This document shows positions 11,344-21,010 of a stretch of DNA of 64,000 nt, piece after piece. A program made the position numbers and the translations under genes. The DNA lies in assembly GCA_902651635.1 (NCBI GenBank), contig CACRSC010000013.1, positions 105,419 to 169,418 of the forward strand, in the 5' to 3' direction. The notes under the pieces were generated by a model. That model did not search any database, was not told where the DNA came from, and saw nothing but the letters and a program-made list of their open reading frames with translations. The stretch comes from Mastigamoeba balamuthi. Lineage: Eukaryota; Evosea; Mastigamoebida; Mastigamoebidae. Each line of letters opens with the position of its first letter. Within the stretch, counting starts at the first letter, position 1.

Positions 11344-12579
11344 TCATTGATAGTTCACCAGCCTCTGCAGCTCCTGCACGCGTTCGAGTTGCTCCCTCTG
11401 TAGCTGCGCCAATACCTCTATCTCTCTTCTTATCTCCTCGCTGCTCCCTGTGGAACGTCCCAGCACTGCTCGGTTCATGCTGGCTGTGCCATCAGCCTGC
11501 ACGGCGCTCTGCAGCAGTTCGTCTTCTCCGCGCTCCTCCGGTGCCACTGCGACGCTGCCAGCGCGGGCAGGAGTGTTCTGCGTGCCCTCGCTCGTGGTGG
11601 CATCCGCCTCCGCGCTCTGGTCTACCCACCTGATCTGCGCGGGCGCGCGGAGCCTCCGCGTGTACGTCGACTTGGAGACCAGTGTGAGGGGCTCCGTCGC
11701 TGCCTCGGCGATGGACCCCTGCGGGCCCCGCACAGTAACGACCACCACCACGCGGCCTCCCGCATGCAGCCTCGACGTGTTGCAGTTCCTGTATTGCAGC
11801 TGCTGTGATGCCGGAACGGCGCGAGTGCACGTGTGTGCGCGCGTGACGACATCGCGCCGTTGTTCTGGTGTTTTTTTAATGTTTGGCGTACGATTTGCAC
11901 CGCTCAAAGACGAAGACCCGCTCCTCGCGATCGCCCCCGCAGCGCGATTCCTCACGTGCAGACCCCTCAATGGTGATCACTTTCCTGAGGCGCGACCTAC
12001 AGCATTTGGTGCACGGAGCCACGCCTGGAGAAGGGAAATCGTTGGCGATAAGGAAACTAAAGGCAGAAAGAAACTGCACTCTGGCCGCTTTCCCGCCCCT
12101 CCAGCCGGACCGCAGCACCAACGCACGCCGCCCTTATCGCCTCGGTGCCTAGCCCCTGCTCGGTCATCCACTTCGCGTCGCAGACGACGCGCAGCTGTAG
12201 TGGGGAGAGAGCGCGCGAAAAAGATCCACGCGAATTGAGACGTGTAAGAAAGCAGTAGCGCCCCACAGGGCATCCTCTGCACAGTCCGTGGCCTCGTTGT
12301 GCGCCCTTCTCAGTCGGGAGCACGTGGTATAGGCAACGGTACCGAGAACTCAGTGAAGCGGGCTATGAGGGAAGTGGAGACCTCGAGGGCCACAGGCTGC
12401 TCTGCCCGTGAGGATTGAGCCCACGGCACCGCAGCCTGCGGGATTCCTCCAACCTGCGGATCCAGCACTACGAGTCCACGTGAACAGGAGGTGTCCACCA
12501 GCAAGCGACGGGAGGAATAACGGGGCGGGTTGATATTTGTACTTTTTTCGCCAGCTGGTACCTGGTCGAAAGTGGGCAT
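11344..12579 (-). CDS. Family-B gene, copy 5 (start uncertain)
   Basis: Closest relative of copy 3. The frame is open from an ATG at 12579 (MPTFDQVPAG) into the conserved PVALEVSTSL, ARFTEF exon; the position of the family-A ATG is GTG here. Later exons give LRVVCDAKWMTEQGLGTEAI, PCTKCCRSRLRKVITIEGSA, ERVFVFERCKS, NCNTSRLHAGGRVVVVVTV, AEAATEPLTLVSKSTYTRR and a terminal helix RREIEVLAQLQREQLERVQE. Using the donor GTACGC after the ERCKS codons removes an in-frame TAA, so the gene looks intact. The stop is at 11344. Confidence 0.55.
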
Positions 12580-13095
12580 CCGAGTCTGAAAGGCGACTGC
12601 ACTCCGGGGGGCAATGCCGGACATCAAACTCAATACCAGTACCATTGCGACAGGGATGAGGAAGGTTCGGGGCAGTGCCTTGGGGGTGGCTGCGAATGGC
12701 CATCCTCTGTGCCCTCTGAAACCCCTGAGGAATGCTCTGCGCGGCATTTCCTCGTTGAGAAACCCCGTGGTCGTGTTAATGAACTGCCTGTGCGCGGTGC
12801 TATGTTCTCTCGCAGCGGCGCATGCCGTTCTCGTATAAAAGCTGCGGAAATAGCCGGCGCCACGGAGGTGCACACGATGCCAAACCCGTACATCGCAGTT
12901 TGTCTGATCAGAGCCAAAAGCAGTCAGAGCAGTGCCCTCGCCACGCCAGTGGCCACGCGCCATCGCACTGCTGGCCCGGCTGCACCGCCACCCTCCATCC
13001 CTCGCGCTGTGGGCAGCTGCAATTGGCAATGCCGCCTGTTCTGCTGCCCCAAACGCGCTGGTGGCAGGACTGCCGCTCTGCTGCTCTAGTGCTCG
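12580..13095. other. Spacer with TATA box and conserved block
   Basis: A canonical-looking CGTATAAAAGC lies at about 12829-12839 on the plus strand, followed by GATGCCAAACCCGTACATCG at 12876. An ATG at 12877 opens a 70-codon frame (MPNPYIAVCLIRAKSS...) that is not conserved in the left unit, so coding is doubtful. The TATA and block are conserved between the two units. Confidence 0.35.
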
Positions 13096-14366
13096 TCAGC
13101 GGGAGCCCGGGGCGGCCTCTGCACTGGGCTTCTCCTCGGGCTGCACCTGCTGCGCGCGGCGCGTCTGGGCGCGCCAGGCGGCGAGGGCCTGGGCGGGGAA
13201 GAGGAGCACCTCGAGCCTCGGGGGCGGCAGCCCGCGGCGCACGCGGACGTTCCTGTGCACGACGTAGCGCACGACGGACTGCGCCACGAGCATCAGCAGC
13301 AGCACGACCAGGAACGAGACGCCCACCCACGACGTCGCGCTCGTGCGGAACACGGCCACGTCGGTCGTCTGAAAGGGCGAGGGCTCGCTGACGTCGGCCA
13401 CGGCGATGGCCAGCGTCCGCGTGGACAGCTGGGCCGCGGCCAGGGCGTCGGTGGCTGTGGGGCCCTCCCCGACCTGCTTGTACGCGGGCTCCAGCGGCTG
13501 CAGCCTCCAGTAGCTGCCGTCGATCGACAGCGCCAGCACAACTCGTAGCGAATCCACAACCGAGACCCTGATTTGCGAATCATATGGTTCTGATATCTGG
13601 ATTCGGGAATCAGAGGATACTCGCCGTACCTCACTACTCGCGGGCTCGCGTCGTAGTCTGTCCGTGTGCGGAACAGGAGCAGCGGGCGGGCGGCGGGGAG
13701 CGCAGGGAACGCCCCGACGCTGATGCTGGCGTGCCTGACCTCGTCGTCTGTGAGGTTGCTGGCGTACTGGGCCAGCTGCAGGGCTGCCTGCGTGGAGAGC
13801 CTGCGTATCGTGTAGCCCGCGCTCTCGTCCAGCGCCATCTCCTTCTGGGTCGCCGAGCCGTCAGCTGCGGGCCCTGGAGACCGAGGGTGGGGGACATCGC
13901 ACCAAGGGTATCCGCTGGGACCCGACAGTGAGCACCAGATCGCTCGGCGGGAACGCGGCGTGAGTCTGTAGACGCAAAATCAGTTGATATTCGGGGCAGA
14001 TATTCCGATGCATACCTTGGAGATTCCTCTGAATGTCGCGATGTAGTCGTCTATCATGTCTGTCGCCAGCCGCGTGAGAGGGGTAGTGCATGGGCGCGGT
14101 TGGCTCGTACCTCTCATGTCGACGTCCTTGATGGGCGGGTGGTTCTGCCAGATGGTCTGGTCCGCTGCGTTGCTGGAGCGATGCATCGATCCGTGGATTC
14201 TCGGTTTAAGATATGGATATTGGCAGATTCGGAATTCATATCTCGCGTACAAGATGAAATAGAAGCCAATGAAGGCCACGTAGATCGTGAGCACCGTGAA
14301 CATGAACAGCCTCAGGCTGCCCTCGGCCACCGAGTCCACGTCCAGGCCTGCGGAAGACCCAACCAA
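13096..14366 (-). CDS. Two-transmembrane protein of unknown function
   Basis: The ATG at 14366 starts MVGSSAGLDVDS and an N-terminal membrane helix (LRLFMFTVLTIYVAFIGFYF). The first intron (14173-14250) has donor GTACGC and acceptor CCAG. The middle exons encode QTIWQNHPPIKDVDM, DDYIATFRGISK, LVLTVGSQRIPL and ALQLAQYASNLTDDEV, a soluble domain of about 200 residues. A second helix (GVSFLVVLLLMLVAQSVV) is followed by a basic cytosolic tail ending at 13096. Two terminal helices around a lumenal or extracellular domain give a hairpin topology. I do not recognise the family. The boundaries of the exons around 13.86-13.97 kb are not fully resolved. Its 5' end faces the RhoGAP gene, with about 250 bases of shared promoter region containing an ATATCCGGG/CCCGGAATAT hairpin at 14515-14560. 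Confidence 0.55.
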
Positions 14367-14614
14367 CCCGCTGCTGAATTCATGTCATCCGCGGAAATGA
14401 CTCCTCACACGAGGTCGGCCTGGCCTGCTGCCCCGCGGTAGATCTCGAGAAGTCGCCGACCCTCCTGGGCGCCCCTGTCCTGAGCTTCATTCGCAGAGCA
14501 GCGGAAATAGCGGCATATCCGGGGATCAGATATTATGACCTGCCCGGAATATCTCATAACGACATATTTCTGTGCGCGCCGCGGATCGACCGGGGCGCCT
14601 CTCTCTCGCACCCC

Positions 14615-17600
14615 ATGCAGGCGATGATGGGCCTCAGCCTGAAAAAGAAGGAGAGCCAGTCGCTGACGCTCCAGCTGCGGCCGACGTCGGGCCTGTACCT
14701 GAAGATCGTCTTCAGCGAGGCCGGCATCACCAAAGTCCTCAAAGTTTGAGCCCTGAAAACCGCTCGCCCACTGCACCCCCCCTCTCCCGCCGCCTCGGCC
14801 GATTCTCTTACGCGTTTTCCCGCAGTGCGAGTACTACGACACAGGGGCCGAGCTGAAGAGCCTGTTCAACAGCAAGCACCACCTCAGCGACGTGCGTACT
14901 AATGCCCTTGCCCTTTGCCCTGCCGGCCTGCTGCTCTGCTCGGGTGGCCCTCAGCAGTTGGGGGGCGGCAACTTCAACCCTGACCCTCCCGGGGCTGCGG
15001 CGGCCAGATCGACGACTACGGGCTCTTCATCCCCGCCAAGGTCGCCGGGGACCCCGAGGAGGTCATGGAGGACGAAGAGCCCATCTCCATGTACGACCTC
15101 TCCAACATGGTACTCCGCCCTCCCCGCCGGGTTTCCACCGCGTTTTTCCAATTCCGTCCCGCACTCACACGTCACGATGACGTGGCACGCGAAGTCGTCG
15201 CTGATCCTGAGGAGGCGTGCGAGCGCGCTGCGCGTGGAGGCCGCGGCGCTCGACCAGACGCAGCAGCCGCCGCCGTCGTCGTCGTCGTTGACGTCGACGT
15301 CGTCGCAGGCGCACGCGGGGGCGGCGGTGCAGACGTCGTCGCCGGTGCTGGCGCCGTCGTCGCCGGCGCGGGGGGCAGCGGGGTCGCCGGCGTCGTCGGC
15401 GTCGCCCACGGGGTCGGCGCCGTCGTCGCCGAGCATACACCGCATGCAGAAGCCCGACAAGCGCATGTCGCTGAGCGTGGGCAAGTGGTTCAGGGGCGGG
15501 GGGCAGCAGGGGCAGCAGCAGGGCGACGGGCAGGCAGCAGCGGGGTCGCCGGGGGACGCGCGGAGGTCGACGCAGTACAGCTCGTACGTGAGGGAGGTGG
15601 AGGACTCGGACCCCGCCAGCCGCGTGGGCAAGATCCAGAACCTCCTCAAGTTCTTCCTCAAGTACAGGGCCACCCCAGGTTCCCCTCGGCCTCCACCCCG
15701 CCTCACCCCCTCTCTCCATGGAAAACACGGGCAGGGCCTCCTCTTCCTCCTCCTCCTGGCTTCCTCCCACTGACTGGTTCCCAAGTTTCATTTTCATTCT
15801 CGGGCCCCTTTCCTAGCTGGGAAATGGCACGTCAGGCTGCCGGGCGGGATCGAACCCCCGCCTCCCGAGAATTCCGCTTCCTATTTGGCGACGGAGTCTT
15901 CTCCCCTTCTCACCCTGTCCCCGCGACGGACGCCCCCGTGCGCAGAGGAGCTGGTGCAGAGGCACATCCTGGTCGAGAGGCCGACGACGATCGTGCCGTT
16001 CAGTTTCGACGCGATGCGCAGGTCGCTCGACTGGATCGCCGACACCAACCTAGACACAGAGGGCATCTTCCGCGTCTCAGCCCCGGCCCCCGAGACCAAC
16101 GCCCTCATCCAGACCCTCGTCTCTGGTGGTCCGCTCGATTCCCCCTCGGTTCCGCGCGGTTCTCCCCTTGCACTGATGGGCGCCGGATTACTCAATTGGT
16201 TTCGTCGTTTCTGCGCGCCCGCAGAAATCGTGTTCGACCAGCCCGAGCAGGAGACGAGCCCGCACGCGGTGACCACGGCGCTGAAGCTGTACATGCGCGA
16301 GCGCACGAACCCGCTGATACCGTACAAGGAGTACAAGGCGCTCAACGACCAGCTCGCGGGCGTCGAGGAGGGCAGCGCGCGCATGCAGGAGCTCTGCGGC
16401 GACCTCGTCCGCGCCGTCGCCGAGGACAACAGGGCCGCGCTGGGCTACCTGCTCGCCTTCCTCGCGGCCGTCACCGAGCACTCGGGCGAGAACAAGATGA
16501 TCCCGCGCAACCTCGCCGTCGTCTTCGGCCCCGCGCTGCTCAGAGTGCGGCCGCCCAGCTCGCCCCCGCCCGCTCCGGGTCTCGCCGGGTCTCATCGGGT
16601 CTCACCGGGTTTGCGGGGCAGACCGAGATGACCGGGATGGACTCGCTGTGGGAGACCGAGTCGCAGGTGCGCGTCATCGAGTCGCTGATCAACCACTACG
16701 TGAGCTCCTCGCTTCGCGCGCTGCAGGCAGAGATGCGCGGGCACTGACGCGGAACTCGGGCTGGGGGGGCTTGCGCAGAAACTGCTGCAGAGCGAGGGCA
16801 CGGCGCCCAGCTACGAGACGCTGCGAAAGCTGGCGGACTTTGCGGCCATCAAGGACGCCATCAACGCCGTGCGCTGGCCGTGCTCGCCCGGGTCCGCAGA
16901 GCTCCCCGCCCCGAGCAAGCCCGCAGCCACAGACTCGGCCGCGGCGCCGCAGCAGCACGAGCAGCAGCAGTCCTCGCTCGGCGCCACCGCGCCGGCCTCG
17001 GGGGCGCAGAGCCCGGCGGGGGGCGTGATGTCGCCCAGGCAGTCGTGGATGCGGCCGGGGTTCTCGGAGGAGCAGGTGCGATCGATGCTCGCGGGGTCGC
17101 CGACGGGCACGTACCTCGTGTCGACGACGCCCGCGGGCGACGCGTTCCTCGTGTACCACGTCATGTCGCACGGGCAGCTCAACTCGTTCCTTGTCTGGCA
17201 ACAAGCCTCGGGCAAGTGCCAGAAGGTCGGCTGTGCTCTGTCCCCCTGCCGTCGTTGCCATTTGACTTAGTTTTTGTTGTTTTGCCTCCTCGCAGGACGG
17301 GGACGACTTTGTATTTGATAGCATGGAGTCGATCATCAAGCACTACGAGGACGCGGGCTACTTCGTAGCGCCCTACAGGGGGAAGCCCACAGAGGCCCCC
17401 GCTGCGCCGCTCACACACGAGCTCGTGCTGTCGGCTGCGCCGCCCGCCGTGGCCGCGGGCGAGCAGGAGGCGGCGAGCGGCCAGGGTAGCGAGCTCGAGG
17501 AGCTCCTGGACGACTTGGGCAGCGGCGCGGGGGACAAGGCGTTGCTGGCACAGAGGCTCTGCGAGCTCATGGAGGCCGACGTGGCCGCGGCCTCGCAGCT

Positions 17601-17679
17601 GCTGTCCAAGCAGCCCAGACAAAAGCTCGCGGCTGCGATATGGGCCATCGGCATGGCCACTGCCGGCAGCACCTCGTGA
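14615..17679 (+). CDS. Talin-F0-like / RhoGAP / SH2-like protein
   Basis: Nine exons keep phase throughout: 14615-14743, 14826-14891, 15008-15109, 15195-15678, 15946-16125, 16225-16544, 16622-16699, 16779-17225 and 17296-17679, about 729 residues. Residues 10-110 resemble the ubiquitin-like F0 domain of talin (GLYLKIVFSEAGITKVLK, DDYGLFIPA, MYDLSNM). A Ser/Pro/Ala linker follows. The RhoGAP domain (about 265-450) has the arginine-finger motif EGIFRVSA, LKLYMRERTNPLIP and MIPRNLAVVFGPALL, so GTPase activation on Rho/Rac is expected. An SH2-like domain (about 545-640) reads WMRPGFSEEQVRSML, GTYLVSTTPAGDAFLVY and ESIIKHYEDAGYFVAPY. The FLVR arginine position is serine, so normal phosphotyrosine binding is unlikely. 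A helical tail closes the protein. Several acceptors are AAG rather than CAG. It probably links membrane or adhesion cues to Rho control (inference). Confidence 0.8.
15830..15900 (-). other. tRNA-like fragment inside a RhoGAP intron
   Basis: The fourth intron (15679-15945, 267 nt) is several times longer than its neighbours. Read on the minus strand it contains GGAATTCTCGGGAGGC followed by GGGGGTTCGATCCCGCC. This resembles the anticodon-arm side and T-arm of a eukaryotic glycine tRNA, with the anticodon loop missing. The T-stem pairs imperfectly and no matching 5' acceptor strand is visible, so it is not a functional tRNA. A tRNA relic or tRNA-derived SINE fragment is possible. Confidence 0.3.
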
Positions 17680-17907
17680 AGTGGTGGCACACGCACATGC
17701 AACTCACGTTACACATCCAAATGGAACACACATTCAGTTTAGCGTAAAACGCGGTGACAGTGTAGTCATTTTGATCCCCGCATAAACTGAAAACCACTGA
17801 GCGAAAGAAAAAAAAACGAACGTGTGTGTGTTGCAAGTCTGTTTGGTCACATGGGAAGGACCGGTGTTCCTGTCCCCCCCTGCCTGTCCCTTCGAGCTGG
17901 CTGGGGG

Positions 17908-20137
17908 TCACACAACCGAGGAGAACACCGGGTGGCGGATAATGGACTCGAACGACGGGCGGCGTGCGGGGTCGTGAGCCCAGCACAGCCTTATCAGGTC
18001 GCGTGCTTCGTGCGGGATGCCCTCTGGTATCTCGACTCGTTGCCCCTCGACCCCCTTTGGCGAGCGCCCGGCCCTCTTCGTGAGCGTCCGCAGCAGCAGG
18101 CGGAGGAGGAGAGGGGGAGTGCTCACGACGTGCTGAATGAGCTCCTCGAGATTCAGCTGGAGGTACGGGGTCTCGCCGGTGAAGAACTCGAGCAGGCACA
18201 GCGAGTAGCTGTAGACGTCTACCTTCTCCGTGTAGGGCTCGTTGCGCAGGAGCTCTGGCGCCATCCAGATGGGCGACCCCACTGTCTCGGTGAGGTGCTG
18301 GCGCGTCGGCTTCAAGCACGACAGCCCAAAGTCAATCAGCTTCACGTGGTTGCTCTCTCGGTCGACCCTGCACGGTGTCAGCACTCGTTGGAGGACCGAG
18401 AGGATGAAAGGGCTTCGCACAGGATGTTCATGGGCTTGAGGTCTCGGTGGACGATCTGCGGGGTCATGCCGTGCAGGTAGACCATGCCCAGGGCAGACTC
18501 GTAGGCGACTCGCAGTAGCCAGCCGAGCGTGAAGGTCGCCCCCTGCTTGTGTATGATGTCGTACATCGACCCGCCGTTGACGAACTCGGTCACGATGGCC
18601 AGCTTGTTGCGCGTACTGGCGCCCATGAACAGCACGATGTTGGGGTGCCTCATCTTGCTCATCAGCGTGATCTCCTTCTTGAAGTCCTCCACGGCCTCCT
18701 GCGTGATCTGCCCTCGGATCTCTGCCCGCCCGACCCCTCTGTCAGCGGGGGTATCCTAGCCTCTCCCGGTGCTCCGTGCGCACCCTTGACAGCGACAGGA
18801 CAGCCCCTCCACTTGGCTTTGAACACGAGGCCGAAGGTGCCCTCACCCAGCTTGGCCTCCTTGTGTATCTGGGACAGGGGGATCTCCCACTCGAAGCTCT
18901 GGTCGCTGGAGGCGGGCACGCTGAGTGAGGCGGCGCGCTACACAGACGGGGAAGACAGAGAAGAGGAGGCTCACGAGTCCGAGGGCGCCGCAGGAGGCGG
19001 GGCTGCCACTGCCGTCTTTGCAGCCATCTGCTTCTCCAGAGGCGAGAGGTTCCACTTGTACTTGACAATGGCCCTCACAAACCTGTGCGTATATTGCGTG
19101 GCACACAGGTGAACAACTGTAATGGGGTGCGGTCCCCATGGGAAGAGGGGCTTGTTACTCGTCGAATGTGATGCGGCCCGATCTGTTGCGGTCGATGTCC
19201 TGGTACAGCCTGTTCGTCTCAGGCAGCGTGATGTTCGGTATGATCAGCTTCAGTACTGTGTATAGCTGCGACCCGCGCACGCACACACGCGTCAGGCACC
19301 GCCCGTGCCAGAGCAACAAGCGGGCCACGCACCTCGTTCTCGTCGATGGTCCCGTCGTGGTCTGCGCTGGCCTGTGTGAGTGCAGGGCAGAGGGCCCGAG
19401 GGGCGCACTGATGTCGGCGATCTGGAACGACTTGAAGGCCATCGCCATGATCTCGTCGGGGACCTCCTCGGGCTCCGCGTTCCTGCGCGAGCTCGAGAGC
19501 GCCAGCATGCTGACGCTCGATCGCAGGTCCGCGGCCCCCAGGGACCCCGGGCCCCCGGCCTCATAGTGCGGGACCTCGGGCCCCAGCAGGCCCGGCGCCG
19601 GCGCCCCGACGTCCGACACGACGACCTCCCTCGAGGGCTTGCGCTCCATGGCCGCGTTCTGGTCGCCGGGCGCGGGGGCCACGCGGACCTGCGAGGCCTT
19701 GAGCACAGCCGAGCTCTTGTCGCGGCTCCCCGGCATCATGAACTTCACCTGTGCGGGCCGGACGTGTCGGTTTGTCAGCCTCGCCCAGTGTCCCCGGGGA
19801 CCCGCGCGTGACCGGGGCGCCCGCTGTGGCCCTGTGCCGGCACGACCGGAGGGGAAGCGGCGGAGTTTACAGGCACCTTTCCCGATTTCGTCGGCGTGCC
19901 CGACTTGGGGGAGGCCGCAGGCGGGGGGCCCGTGGCCCACGCGGACTTGGGCGGCGGGGGCCGCTGCCTGCGAGCGTGCGCGGTGGGCGTGAGTCGGAGG
20001 TGCTCGCAGCAGGGCTGCAGTATTCTGAGACTACAGGGCAGGGCTGCGGAGTTTGGCGAAGGGGGATGCGGGCTGAAAACGGACAGATTCGGGGGCGGCG
20101 GCTTTTCGGGGGCGGGGGGCTTCGGCTTAGCCTTCAT
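17908..20137 (-). CDS. EF-hand pair fused to a TKL-type protein kinase
   Basis: Eight exons in phase: 20137-19877, 19748-19409, 19361-19333, 19265-19159, 19082-18975, 18920-18784, 18721-18421 and 18367-17908. The N-terminus is Pro/Lys-rich and disordered. A first EF-hand loop is built across a splice into a 29-nt exon (ADINHDGTIDENE); the second is DIDRNRSGRITFDEF. Both have Ca2+ ligands at positions 1, 3, 5 and 12. A linker leads to the kinase: GEGTFGLVFKAKWRGCPVAVK, HPNIVLFMGAS, HRDLKPMNIL, KLIDFGLS and GSPIWMAPELL, all catalytic motifs present and typical of tyrosine-kinase-like Ser/Thr kinases. A 51-nt in-frame GTGAGC...AAG segment near 18.1 kb may be another intron, so length is about 563-580 residues. 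Calcium control of the kinase is inferred from the fusion. Confidence 0.8.
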
Positions 20138-20205
20138 GTTGAGGAGGGAAAGCGTCTGCGAGTCGGCGCCCCCGCGAGTGAGGACGATCGTGCCTACACC
20201 CACTT

Positions 20206-20220
20206 CTCTATTTTTATACC
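20206..20220 (-). promoter_or_regulatory. TATA box of the EF-hand kinase gene
   Basis: GGTATAAAAATAGAG on the minus strand lies about 75 bases before the chosen ATG at 20137. A longer frame reaches an ATG at 20203, but that start would leave almost no room for a leader after this TATA box, which is why I chose 20137. Confidence 0.5.
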
Positions 20221-20535
20221 CTGGATCTAAAAATACTTGTCAGATACTGCACGGCAGTTCCGATGATATCGGCCTCAACCCCCACACAGCCCTCGTCATG
20301 GCATGACATTCTTCAGGCAGCATCCGCGTCCGATATGCTTAACTCAACGATCAAAAATGCGAGCGGGAGGGTGAATTCGAGGCCAGCAATTGTAATTATG
20401 AGCCACCACTAACCTCCACCCATTTCCTCTTCGCCCTGTGGATTACACTTGAGCCAGCAATTGCTCACGTAGGCATCGGTGGCCGCAAGTCACAGTTGCT
20501 TCGAAAAGCGGGCATGTCGCTGCGGGGCCTGCCTC

Positions 20536-20779
20536 AGTCCCCATGCACTTCAAACGCTGCAGGGTTCGACCCGGATGCCCTTGTCCCGTGCACCCCGGAG
20601 ACAAGAGGCGCGGGTAAACAACTGGTGTCCCCTGTCTCTGGGGATGCCGTTGCTCTGTGCCAGTGTTGTTAACCTTCTCCGGGGTGCGCGGGACAAACCC
20701 ACAGAGCATCCGGATCGAAGCCGGGTGCGCCGTGCCTCCTGAGCCTGCAGCGTTTGGAGTGCTTGGGGACTGCGCCAGG
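20536..20779. repeat. Long imperfect inverted repeat (about 80-bp arms)
   Basis: The left arm (about 20526-20620) and the complement of the right arm (about 20670-20785) share AGTCCCC, then GCACT, CAAACGCTGCAGG, TTCGA, CCGGATGC and GCACCCCGGAGA in the same order. A 24-base stretch is present only in the right arm. The arms would form a hairpin around a spacer of about 50 bases. Each arm carries a TTCGA-CCGG block reminiscent of a pol III B box, but neither arm folds as a tRNA. Confidence 0.6.
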
Positions 20780-20842
20780 CCCCACAGCGCGCGTAGGTAG
20801 AGCACAGCACAAAGGTGGCCACCGAGTCAACACAGAGAATTG

Positions 20843-21010
20843 GGGAATCTGCCAAAGGAGAGGCCCCCAGCAAAGCAACGAACGCCACGTGGCTCGAACA
20901 CTACCAACCTGGGGGGCTGGCGTGTGGCCGAGACAAAGGTGTGAGCTGGGAATCTGTGATAAAGGAGAGACCCCAAAGCAACACTGCGAACACTACCAAC
21001 CTGGAGGGGC
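20843..21010. repeat. Degenerate direct repeat, two units of about 95 nt
   Basis: GAACACTACCAACCTGG occurs near 20897 and again near 20989, each preceded by a related GGGAATCTG...AAAGGAGAG...AAAGCAAC stretch. No coding function is evident. Confidence 0.5.

Noticed and set aside
12877-13089. 70-codon plus-strand gene after the TATA box
   Set aside because: The frame is not kept in the left unit, where it stops after a few codons.
15065-16747. 560-codon open frame on the plus strand over the RhoGAP gene
   Set aside because: It is a shadow frame rich in Arg/Ala/Gly that reads through introns. The spliced frame gives the talin-like, RhoGAP and SH2-like motifs.
20550-20590. tRNA gene at the TTCGACCC block
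   Set aside because: No clover-leaf: the T-stem does not pair properly and no A box or acceptor stem was found.
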